From: an uncultured Lachnospiraceae bacterium
GTDB taxonomy: Bacteria; Bacillota; Clostridia; Lachnospirales; Lachnospiraceae
Direction: 5' to 3'
Assembly: GCA_910577765.1 (NCBI GenBank)
Contig: CAJTOV010000114.1
Span: 1-11,902, forward strand
Length of the DNA stretch: 11,902 bases
Position numbers and translations under genes: made by a program. Within the stretch, counting starts at the first letter, position 1, and the number at the start of each line of letters is the position of its first letter. Positions 6,115 through 11,871 of this stretch are shown one piece after another. The notes below the pieces were generated by a model that saw only the letters and a program-made list of their open reading frames with translations, did no database searches and was not told the DNA's origin.

Positions 6115-6621
6115 ATGGAAAAAGAGCTGAAATTTGAGATGAACCTGACTGCCGGGGATTTGTGGAAGTTTTCCATGCACCACGCCAATTCCGGCATGAA
6201 GGGCATGGTGAATCTGATCTTTACGGTAACGGCGCTGTTTCTGCTGGCGGCCCGCTGGACCACCCTGTCCATGGGCCAGCGGCTGCTGCTGGTGGTCTGC
6301 GCCCTCTTGTTTACCGTGTGGCAGCCGGTGCTTCTGTACTGGAAGGCACGCAGACAGGCAAAGCTTCCGGCCATGGCCCAGACCATCTGCCTGACCTTTA
6401 ACAGGGAGCAGGTGACCGTGCGCCAGGGAGAGCAGGAGCTTTCCTTTGAGTGGGACAAGATTGCCCGTCTGGACCGGCTCCGGGACATGACGGTCCTTTA
6501 CATGGACCGGATTCACGCCTATCTGATTCCGGGACGGGTCCAGGGGGACCAGGCGGAGGCCCTGGACCAGATGGCACAGCAGTGCCTGCCCGGGGAGCGG
6601 TACAGGAGGAGGCCATGGTAG
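6115..6621 (+). CDS. YcxB-like membrane protein
   Basis: This ~168-residue protein has a short polar N-terminus, two adjacent hydrophobic segments (about residues 30-47 and 53-72) and a soluble C-terminal part. The C-terminal part holds TFNREQVTVRQGEQELSFEW followed by I.RL....... DMTVLYMDRIHAYLIPGR, the pattern of the YcxB-like C-terminal domain. Proteins of this type are small two-pass membrane proteins of unknown function. I prefer ATG 6115 because GGAAAGGA (6099-6106) is eight bases away; the in-frame ATG 6109 is only two bases from it. It starts about 20 bases after the tex stop, and its last codons overlap the tsaE start, so it belongs to the same transcript. No mechanistic tie to t6A synthesis is known. 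Confidence 0.75.
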   Translation: MEKELKFEMNLTAGDLWKFSMHHANSGMKGMVNLIFTVTALFLLAARWTTLSMGQRLLLVVCALLFTVWQPVLLYWKARRQAKLPAMAQTICLTFNREQVTVRQGEQELSFEWDKIARLDRLRDMTVLYMDRIHAYLIPGRVQGDQAEALDQMAQQCLPGERYRRRPW

Positions 6622-7145
6622 AAGCGAAGAAGGCCGACAAAACCCGGCATCTCTGCCGGAAGGGGGCCGGAGAGACGGAAGGTCTCTGCCCGGAGGCAGT
6701 CCTGATAAAGGAAAGCTTCTGCCCGGAGGATACCTGGGAGATGGGCAGAGTGCTGGGCAGCCAGGCAGGCCCGGGCCAGATCTACTGTCTGGACGGGGAC
6801 CTGGGGGTGGGCAAGACCCTGTTTGCCCAGGGCTTTGCCGCAGGTCTGGGTATCCGGGAGCCGGTAAACAGCCCTACCTTCACCATTGTCCAGCAGTATG
6901 AGGAGGGACGTCTGCCCCTGTATCATTTTGACGTGTACCGGATCAGCGATGTCAGCGAGATGGACGAGATCGGCTATGAAGACTGCTTCTACGGGGAGGG
7001 AGTCTGCCTGGTGGAATGGTCGGAGCTGGTGCCGGAGATTCTGCCCGGCCAGGTGATCCGGGTGCGGATCGAGAAGGATCTGGACAGGGGCTTTGATTAC
7101 CGGCGGATTCTGGTGGAGGGAATGCAGGAGCACCCCGGACCATAG
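6615..7145 (+). CDS. tsaE: tRNA t6A synthesis ATPase TsaE
   Basis: TsaE is the P-loop ATPase that, with TsaB and TsaD, transfers the threonylcarbamoyl group to A37 of ANN-decoding tRNAs. It is essential for sustained activity of the bacterial complex. Visible motifs are the Walker A loop GDLGVGKT (~residues 61-68), the SPTFTIVQQY motif, YHFDVYRI, and LVEWSELV near the end of the core. The protein has 176 residues. Its Walker A lies ~25-30 residues further in than in compact homologues such as E. coli TsaE, because of a charged, Cys-containing N-terminal extension. ATG 6615 is supported by AGGAGG (6604-6609) and overlaps the stop of the upstream gene by seven bases. No better internal start with a ribosome-binding site is visible. 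Confidence 0.93.
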   Translation: MVEAKKADKTRHLCRKGAGETEGLCPEAVLIKESFCPEDTWEMGRVLGSQAGPGQIYCLDGDLGVGKTLFAQGFAAGLGIREPVNSPTFTIVQQYEEGRLPLYHFDVYRISDVSEMDEIGYEDCFYGEGVCLVEWSELVPEILPGQVIRVRIEKDLDRGFDYRRILVEGMQEHPGP

Positions 7146-7163
7146 CCGGACTGCCCGGGGAAT

Positions 7164-7180
7164 CTGCCGGACGCCGGCAG
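7164..7180 (+). other. Intercistronic hairpin before tsaB
   Basis: CTGCCGG (7164-7170) and CCGGCAG (7174-7180) form a perfect 7-bp stem with an ACG loop. It ends five bases before the AAGGAG site of tsaB (7185-7190). It has no T-run and so is not a terminator. It may tune mRNA stability or the relative output of tsaE and tsaB. Confidence 0.55.
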
Positions 7181-7197
7181 CAAAAAGGAGACAAACC

Positions 7198-7947
7198 ATG
7201 AAAATATTAGGAATCGAAAGCTCGTCCCTGGTGGCATCCGTGGCCCTGGTCACCGACGACGTAACCACTGCGGAATACACGGTAAACTTCAAAAAGACCC
7301 ATTCCCAGACCCTGCTTCCCATGATTGACCAGATAGTAACCCTGCTGGAGCTGGATCTGAAAACCATAGACGCCATTGCGGTCTCCGGGGGGCCCGGTTC
7401 CTTCACCGGTCTGCGGATTGGCTCGGCCACGGCCAAAGGGCTGGGGCTGGCTTTGGAGAAGCCTCTGGTCCATGTGCCTACGGTGGATGCCATGGCTTAC
7501 GGTCTTTACGGGGCAGCGGCGGTGATCTGTCCGGTGATGGATGCCAGACGGAACCAGGTCTACACCGGTCTTTACCGGTATCTGCGGGAATTTCAGGTGC
7601 TGAAAGGCCAGTGTATCATGGCGGTGGAGGATCTGGCCCGGGAGCTGAACCGGCTGGGAGAGCCGGTGATCTTTCTGGGGGACGGGGTGCCGGTGTACCG
7701 GGAACTGCTGGAGAACCGTCTGGGGATTCCCTGTGACTTTGCACCGGCCCAGTGCAACCGGCAGCGGGCGGCAGCAGTGGCAGCCCTGGGGGCCGTGTAT
7801 TTCCGCCAGGGACAAGCAGAAAGCGCCGCGGACCATGTGCCGGATTATCTGAGGAAATCCCAGGCAGAGCGGGAGCTGGAGGAGGCCAGGCAGAAGGGGC
7901 TGGCAGGAGAGCTGGCAGCGGGACATGCCGTGGGGGCACAGCCGTGA
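7198..7947 (+). CDS. tsaB: tRNA t6A synthesis scaffold protein TsaB
   Basis: TsaB is the catalytically inactive paralogue of TsaD that dimerises with it and recruits TsaE in t6A formation. The ASKHA-fold N-terminus MKILGIESSSLVASVAL and the motif AVSGGPGSFTGLRIGSATAK (~residues 61-80) are diagnostic. TsaD's metal-binding HxxxH and C-terminal TDNAAM motifs are absent, as expected. The length of 249 residues is typical for the long (Firmicutes/E. coli-like) form. ATG 7198 has AAGGAG (7185-7190) seven bases upstream. A 52-base gap with a hairpin separates it from tsaE, and its stop overlaps the GTG start of rimI. It is cytoplasmic and cotranscribed with tsaE and rimI. Confidence 0.94.
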   Translation: MKILGIESSSLVASVALVTDDVTTAEYTVNFKKTHSQTLLPMIDQIVTLLELDLKTIDAIAVSGGPGSFTGLRIGSATAKGLGLALEKPLVHVPTVDAMAYGLYGAAAVICPVMDARRNQVYTGLYRYLREFQVLKGQCIMAVEDLARELNRLGEPVIFLGDGVPVYRELLENRLGIPCDFAPAQCNRQRAAAVAALGAVYFRQGQAESAADHVPDYLRKSQAERELEEARQKGLAGELAAGHAVGAQP

Positions 7948-8387
7948 TCCGCCCCATGGAGGCCCGGGACTTGGAGCAGGTGGCGGACCTGGAAAAGCGC
8001 TGCTTTTCGGAAAACTGGTCCTACAAGCTTCTGGAAGCCGGGCTTTACAGCCAGTATGACGTGTATTATGTATACGAACGCCAGGGGCAGATTCTGGGCT
8101 ACTGCAACCTGCGGATTCTGGCAGGGGAGGGGGAGGTCCAGCGGATCGCCGTGATGCCCGGATACCGCCGCCAGGGCCTGGCCAGAGAAATGATGGGGGC
8201 CATGGTAACTTGTGCCAGAGACAGCCGGGTATCGGCCGTCAGCCTGGAGGTGCGCCAGGGCAATCTGCCGGCCAGAAACCTATATGAATCCTTTGGTTTC
8301 AGGGCCGAGGCGGTCCGCAAAGGCTATTACCGGAATCCGCCGGAGGACGCCGTGATCATGTGGCTTCGGGATTTCGACAGAATCTAA
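7944..8387 (+). CDS. rimI: Ribosomal-protein-alanine N-acetyltransferase RimI
   Basis: This is a GNAT-family acetyltransferase of 147 residues that transfers acetyl from acetyl-CoA to protein N-termini; the classical E. coli substrate is ribosomal protein bS18. The N-terminus VIRPMEARDLEQVADLEKRCF, the acetyl-CoA loop AVMPGYRRQGLAREMM (~residues 68-83) and the C-terminal LEVRQGNLPARNLYESFGF block are typical of RimI. I chose GTG 7944 because it gives the standard IRPM start and forms a GTGA overlap with the tsaB stop; the internal ATG 7956 would remove that strand. The ribosome-binding site is weak, consistent with translational coupling to tsaB. tsaB-rimI adjacency is common in Firmicutes. 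A strong terminator follows at 8432-8467. Confidence 0.92.
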   Translation: MIRPMEARDLEQVADLEKRCFSENWSYKLLEAGLYSQYDVYYVYERQGQILGYCNLRILAGEGEVQRIAVMPGYRRQGLAREMMGAMVTCARDSRVSAVSLEVRQGNLPARNLYESFGFRAEAVRKGYYRNPPEDAVIMWLRDFDRI

Positions 8388-8400
8388 CAACATTTACCAC

Positions 8401-8429
8401 TTAAAAAATGCTGCCGCACCTGTTATAAT
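8401..8429 (+). promoter_or_regulatory. Extended -10 promoter of the rnz-tsaD-ispD unit
   Basis: TATAAT (8424-8429) is a perfect -10 box with a TG at 8421-8422 (extended -10). TTAAAA (8401-8406) sits 17 bases upstream and matches the -35 consensus at four positions. The start site would be near 8436, giving a leader of about 120 bases before ATG 8558. The predicted start falls inside the left arm of the terminator at 8432-8467. Confidence 0.65.
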
Positions 8430-8431
8430 GT

Positions 8432-8467
8432 AGGGGTATCCACTGACGGATGTCCCTTTTATTTTTT
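8432..8467 (+). terminator. Intrinsic terminator of the tex-rimI unit
   Basis: Bases 8432-8441 pair with 8448-8457 in a 10-bp stem (eight Watson-Crick pairs and two G-T wobbles) around the loop ACTGAC. The T-rich run TTTATTTTTT (8458-8467) follows at once. This is a canonical terminator 45 bases after the rimI stop. Confidence 0.75.
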
Positions 8468-8514
8468 GTCCGCAGGCCCCGTGTTTGCCGGTCTGCGGCC
8501 GGCATATGCGGACA
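8467..8514 (+). other. Nested hairpin in the leader of the 8558 gene
   Basis: TGTCCGCA (8467-8474) and TGCGGACA (8507-8514) are perfect 8-base inverted arms. Inside them GCCGG (8487-8491) pairs with CCGGC (8499-8503). It lies in the untranslated leader between the predicted start site and the ribosome-binding site. No known riboswitch is recognised. It could be a stability element or a protein-binding site. Confidence 0.5.
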
Positions 8515-8557
8515 GGGGGACCCGGTAGGGAAATGATAACGGAAAGGTGAGAGGAAG

Positions 8558-8800
8558 ATGAGGAGATACAAAAGTAACGGAGAGCTGGAAAAGGTGATCT
8601 GCAACTGCTGCGGCAAAAAGATCGTGGTGGAGGGGGGAATCATCCGGGAAGGAGCCATTTCTGTGGACCATGCCTGGGATTTCTTCTCGGAGAAGGACGG
8701 GGAGGTCCACCACTGGGATCTGTGCGAAACCTGTTATGATAATCTGGTGAACCAGTTCCGAATTGAGGCAGATGTGGAGGAACAGGTTGAATTCATCTGA
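8558..8800 (+). CDS. Small Cys-rich protein with two CxxC pairs, function unknown
   Basis: This is an intact 80-residue cytoplasmic protein with no membrane segment. Cys15 and Cys18 (ICNCCGKK, with an extra Cys17) and Cys56 and Cys59 (DLCETCYDN) form two CxxC pairs, with His51 and His52 just before the second. This pattern suggests a single zinc site. The central part IIREGAISVDHAWDFFSEKDG and the acidic tail EADVEEQVEFI have no motif I know. The start follows AAAGGTGA (8543-8550) by seven bases. It is the first gene of the unit that continues with rnz, tsaD and ispD, with its own promoter and structured leader. Small proteins of this look occur in Lachnospiraceae as conserved hypotheticals (my recollection, not checked). 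A role in tRNA maturation would be only guilt by association. Confidence 0.8.
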   Translation: MRRYKSNGELEKVICNCCGKKIVVEGGIIREGAISVDHAWDFFSEKDGEVHHWDLCETCYDNLVNQFRIEADVEEQVEFI

Positions 8801-8906
8801 CAGGTGTGCTATCATTTGGTTATGGTGACAGATCAGGAACAGGGGCATGGGATTGCCGCCTGCCTGGACTGTTGCGATCAAATGGAGAAATGAGGAACCT
8901 GGATCT

Positions 8907-9830
8907 ATGTTAGATGTCTGTTTGCTGGGAACCGGGGGGATGATGCCCCTGCCATACCGCTGGCTGACCGCCATGATGGCGCGGTGTGATGGAAGCAGTC
9001 TGCTGATCGACTGCGGGGAGGGGACCCAGGTTGCACTGAAAGAAAAAGGATGGAGTCCCAGGCCCATTGATGTGATCTGCTTTACCCATTATCATGCAGA
9101 CCATATCAGCGGGCTTCCGGGGCTTCTTCTGACTATGGGAAATGCGGAGCGGACGGAACCGCTGACCCTGATCGGCCCCAGGGGACTGGAGCGGGTGGTG
9201 TCGGCCCTGCGGATGATCGCGCCGGAGCTGCCCTTTCCTCTGCGGTTTATAGAACTGGAGGAGAATCGGAAGCAGTTAAAGGCAGGTCCCTACGTGATCG
9301 ACGCTTACCGGGTGAACCACAATGTGGTCTGTTACGGCTATACCATTTCCATTCCCAGGGCAGGCCGGTTCGACGTGGAGCGGGCCAGGGCCGCCCAGGT
9401 CCCCATGAAGGCCTGGAGCCGCCTGCAAAAGGGAGAAACACTGGAGATGGAGGGGGTGGTCTACACCCCGGATATGGTGCTGGGACCTCCGCGGCGGGGG
9501 CTTAAGGTGGCTTACTGTACCGACACCCGTCCGGTTCCCGTCATTGCGGAATATGCCGCGGACGCGGACCTGTTCATCTGTGAGGGTATGTACGGGGAGG
9601 ACGGCAAAGAGGCCAAGGCCAGAGAGTACCGGCACATGACCATGTACGAGGCGGCAGCTCTGGCAGCCAAGGCCCAGCCCCGGGAGATGTGGCTGACCCA
9701 TTACAGCCCATCCCTGACCCACCCGGAGGAATTTATGGACAAGGTGCGGGGTATTTTCCCCAGAGCGAAGGCGGCTAGGGACGGGTGGACCCGGGAGCTT
9801 CTGTTTGAGGATGAGGCAGAAGGAGAGTGA
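8907..9830 (+). CDS. rnz: Ribonuclease Z
   Basis: RNase Z is the metallo-beta-lactamase-fold endonuclease that cuts the 3' trailer from tRNA precursors lacking an encoded CCA. The N-terminus MLDVCLLGTGGMMPLP, the zinc motif THYHADH (His61, His63, Asp65, His66), VNHN (~135), the AYCTDTRP region with a metal-ligand Asp, EYRHMTMYEAAALA and THYSPSL are all in place. RFDVERARAAQVP through VLGPPRRGLKV corresponds to the region before the Asp motif in B. subtilis RNase Z. The length of 307 residues is typical. ATG 8907 matches the family start and follows GAGGAA (8892-8897). An in-frame ATG at 8847 would add 20 atypical residues. The enzyme probably acts on the CCA-less tRNA-Ser at 11719, among others. 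Confidence 0.93.
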   Translation: MLDVCLLGTGGMMPLPYRWLTAMMARCDGSSLLIDCGEGTQVALKEKGWSPRPIDVICFTHYHADHISGLPGLLLTMGNAERTEPLTLIGPRGLERVVSALRMIAPELPFPLRFIELEENRKQLKAGPYVIDAYRVNHNVVCYGYTISIPRAGRFDVERARAAQVPMKAWSRLQKGETLEMEGVVYTPDMVLGPPRRGLKVAYCTDTRPVPVIAEYAADADLFICEGMYGEDGKEAKAREYRHMTMYEAAALAAKAQPREMWLTHYSPSLTHPEEFMDKVRGIFPRAKAARDGWTRELLFEDEAEGE

Positions 9831-9839
9831 GGGATAACC

Positions 9840-10865
9840 ATGGAAGAGAAAGACATACTGATTCTTGCGGTTGAAAGCTCCTGCGACGAGACCGCAGCCG
9901 CCGTGGTAAGGAACGGGCGGCAGGTGCTGTCCAACGTGATTTCCTCCCAGATCGCCCTTCATACCCAGTTCGGCGGCGTGGTGCCGGAGATCGCATCCAG
10001 GAAGCACATGGAGAAGATCAACCAGGTGATTGCCCAGGCCCTGACCGATGCAGGAGTGGCCCTGGAGGATATTACGGCCATTGCCGTCACCTACGGTCCC
10101 GGCCTGGTGGGGGCTCTGCTGGTGGGGGTGGCGGAGGCCAAGGCAATCGCCTATGGAGCCGGCAAGCCTCTGGTGGGGGTTCACCATATAGAAGGCCATG
10201 TGTCTGCCAATTATATTGAGAACCCGGATCTGGAGCCGCCCTTTGCCTGCCTGATTGTGTCCGGAGGCCACACCCATCTGGTGATTGTCCGGGATTACGG
10301 GGAGTTTGAGATTCTGGGCCGGACCCGGGACGATGCTGCCGGTGAGGCCTTTGACAAGGTGGCCCGGGCTGTGGGGCTGGGCTATCCCGGCGGTCCCAAG
10401 GTGGACCAGGCAGCCAGGCAGGGCAATCCCCATGCCATGGAATTTCCACGGGCCAGGGTGGAGGGGGCGCCCTATGATTTCAGCTTCAGCGGCCTGAAAT
10501 CAGCGGTTTTAAATTATATCAACCGGGCAAAGATGACCGGGGAGGAAATCTGTGTGCCGGATCTGGCCGCCTCCTTCCAGAATGCGGTGGTGGAAGTGCT
10601 GGTGGAACGGTCCGTGGCGGCGGCCCGGGAATATGACTGCAAAAAGCTGGCCATTGCCGGCGGTGTGGCATCCAACCATGCCCTGCGGGAAGCCATGAAG
10701 GAAGCCTGCCAAAGGGCAGGCATCCGCTTCTATCATCCGTCCCCGGTTTTCTGCACGGACAATGCGGCCATGATCGGGGCGGCGGCTTATTATGAATATC
10801 GGAAGGGAACCCGCCACGGCTGGGATCTCAATGCGGTTCCCAACCTGAAGCTGGGGGAGCGGTGA
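9840..10865 (+). CDS. tsaD: tRNA N6-threonylcarbamoyladenosine transferase TsaD
   Basis: TsaD is the catalytic subunit that moves the threonylcarbamoyl group from its AMP adduct to A37 of ANN-decoding tRNAs. The protein has 341 residues and all family signatures. These are AVESSCDETAAAVV (~11-24), FGGVVPEIASRKHMEKI, the iron-binding HHIEGH (~114-119), SGGHTHLV, GLGYPGGPKVD, FSFSGLKSAV, AGGVASNH (~274-281) and the metal ligand in CTDNAAMIGAA (~303-313). ATG 9840 lies nine bases after the rnz stop, and GAGGGA (9829-9834) serves as its ribosome-binding site. The gene is intact, and its stop is close to the ispD start. It sits in a different transcription unit from its partners tsaE and tsaB, about 2 kb away. 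Confidence 0.96.
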   Translation: MEEKDILILAVESSCDETAAAVVRNGRQVLSNVISSQIALHTQFGGVVPEIASRKHMEKINQVIAQALTDAGVALEDITAIAVTYGPGLVGALLVGVAEAKAIAYGAGKPLVGVHHIEGHVSANYIENPDLEPPFACLIVSGGHTHLVIVRDYGEFEILGRTRDDAAGEAFDKVARAVGLGYPGGPKVDQAARQGNPHAMEFPRARVEGAPYDFSFSGLKSAVLNYINRAKMTGEEICVPDLAASFQNAVVEVLVERSVAAAREYDCKKLAIAGGVASNHALREAMKEACQRAGIRFYHPSPVFCTDNAAMIGAAAYYEYRKGTRHGWDLNAVPNLKLGER

Positions 10866-10870
10866 ACGGA

Positions 10871-11572
10871 ATGATTAACGGAAAAACCATCGGAGCAGTG
10901 ATTCTGGCAGGGGGCCATGGCAGCCGCATGCACAGCTCCGTACAGAAGCAGTATATGACACTGGGAGGGAGACCTCTGATCACTTATGCCCTGGAGGCCT
11001 TTGACCGGTCGGCGGCTGACCGGCTGGTGCTGGTGGTTCCCCAGGGGGAGACAGAGTATGTCCGGTCCGGGATTCTCCCCTTGTGCCGGCTGACCAGAGA
11101 ACCCCTGGTCACCGAAGGGGGCCGGGAGCGCTATCATTCCGTGTATCAGGGGCTGAAAGCCCTGGAGGACTGTGGCTATGTGCTGATCCATGACGGGGCC
11201 AGGCCCCTGGTCACCGGCGCCATTATCCGGCGGGCCATAGAAGGCGCGGTCTCTTACGGTGCCTGCGTGGCCGGAATGCCGGTGAAGGATACGATCAAGG
11301 TGGCCGGGGAGGACGGCTGCGCCAGCCGGACCCTGGACCGGTCCCGGCTCTGGCAGATCCAGACGCCCCAGGCCTTTTCCTATCCCCTGGTGCGGGGAGC
11401 CTATGACCGGCTTATGGAGGATGAGGCCCTGCAGAAGGGGATCACCGATGACGCCATGGTGGTGGAAAATCTGGCCGGCTATCCGGTCCGGCTGGTGGAG
11501 GGCAGTTATGAGAACCTGAAGGTGACCACACCGGAGGACATGATTCTGGCAGAGGCCCTGCTGAGGGGGTAG
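10871..11572 (+). CDS. ispD: 2-C-methyl-D-erythritol 4-phosphate cytidylyltransferase
   Basis: IspD joins CTP and methylerythritol 4-phosphate to give CDP-methylerythritol, the third step of the non-mevalonate isoprenoid pathway. The nucleotide-binding loop VILAGGHGSRM (~residues 10-20), KQY with the catalytic Lys26, IHDGARPLV, GMPVKDTIK, LWQIQTPQAF and TDDAMVVEN...NLKVTTPEDM are all present. Length from this start is 233 residues, typical for the family. One oddity is Gln25 where most homologues have Pro before Lys-Gln. I chose ATG 10871 (GGAG at 10856-10859, spacing 11); GTG 10862 overlaps the tsaD stop but is only two bases from that site. It is the last gene of the unit, and no canonical terminator follows. 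Confidence 0.94.
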   Translation: MINGKTIGAVILAGGHGSRMHSSVQKQYMTLGGRPLITYALEAFDRSAADRLVLVVPQGETEYVRSGILPLCRLTREPLVTEGGRERYHSVYQGLKALEDCGYVLIHDGARPLVTGAIIRRAIEGAVSYGACVAGMPVKDTIKVAGEDGCASRTLDRSRLWQIQTPQAFSYPLVRGAYDRLMEDEALQKGITDDAMVVENLAGYPVRLVEGSYENLKVTTPEDMILAEALLRG

Positions 11573-11593
11573 CGGTTTCCCCGCCATATGGTA

Positions 11594-11605
11594 TGTAACA
11601 GTTCA
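11594..11605 (-). repeat. 12-base intergenic motif TGAACTGTTACA, copy 2
   Basis: TGTAACAGTTCA on the plus strand is the exact reverse complement of the motif at 1013-1024. Read on the minus strand, it too follows a C-run. It lies just after ispD, beside the hairpins at 11609-11648. Confidence 0.4.
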
Positions 11606-11608
11606 GAC

Positions 11609-11648
11609 GGGGCATCTTCTTGCCCCCGAAAAGCATCGGGGACAAGAA
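11609..11648 (+). other. Two mutually exclusive hairpins after ispD
   Basis: GGGGCA (11609-11614) pairs with TGCCCC (11621-11626) around TCTTCT. Alternatively 11617-11629 pairs with 11636-11648 in a 13-position stem with a single C-A mismatch and the loop AAAGCA. The second stem uses bases of the first one's loop and right arm, so both cannot form at once. Neither is followed by a T-run on the plus strand, so this is not a standard terminator. It may be a processed 3' end or a conditional structure. Confidence 0.55.
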
Positions 11649-11673
11649 AAATACAAAATTTTCAAAAACCCTC

Positions 11674-11702
11674 TTGACAAAACCTGGATTATGGATTAAT
11701 AT
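11674..11702 (+). promoter_or_regulatory. Promoter of the tRNA-Ser genes
   Basis: TTGACA (11674-11679) is a perfect -35 box. TAATAT (11697-11702) lies 17 bases downstream and matches the -10 consensus at four positions. The start would be near 11709, about ten bases before the tRNA, consistent with a strong stable-RNA promoter. Confidence 0.75.
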
Positions 11703-11718
11703 TGAAAAGCACGTTTGA

Positions 11719-11804
11719 GGAGAGGTATCGAAGTGGTCATAACGAGGCGGTCTTGAAAACCGTTTGTCCGCAAGGGCGCGTGGGTTCGAATCCCACCCTC
11801 TCCG
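11719..11804 (+). tRNA. tRNA-Ser (anticodon UGA)
   Basis: A complete class II tRNA can be folded by eye. The acceptor stem is GGAGAGG/CCTCTCC with discriminator G11804. The D stem is TCG/CGA. The anticodon stem GCGGT/ACCGT closes the loop CTTGAAA, with anticodon TGA at 11754-11756. The variable arm is a 4-bp stem capped by GCAA, and the T arm is GTGGG-TTCGAAT-CCCAC. The long variable arm and anticodon identify serine, reading UCA and related codons. The 3' CCA is not encoded (CTG follows), so maturation would use RNase Z and a CCA-adding enzyme. Confidence 0.96.
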
Positions 11805-11824
11805 CTGGACAGACAAGAGTCCGC

Positions 11825-11865
11825 CCGATGCTAAAACAGAATATATACTGATGTTCAGGCATCGG
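11825..11865 (+). other. Inverted repeat in the spacer between the tRNAs
   Basis: CCGATGC (11825-11831) and GCATCGG (11859-11865) are perfect 7-base arms around a 27-base A+T-rich loop. It lies in the spacer of the probable tRNA precursor and could present cleavage sites between the two tRNAs. Confidence 0.4.
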
Positions 11866-11871
11866 TACTTT

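Noticed and set aside
6519..7493. Minus-strand open frame of 324 codons opposite tsaE and tsaB
   Set aside because: It spans parts of three plus-strand genes with clear motifs and has no family resemblance or suitable ribosome-binding site.
8847..8906. Longer rnz reading from ATG 8847
   Set aside because: The 20 extra residues do not fit the family; MLDVCLLG at 8907 is the usual start and has a ribosome-binding site.
9276..10433. Long minus-strand open frame (385 codons) opposite rnz and tsaD
   Set aside because: It lies wholly opposite two well-identified genes, its product has no recognisable domain and is rich in Gly, His and Pro as expected of a shadow in G+C-rich coding DNA.
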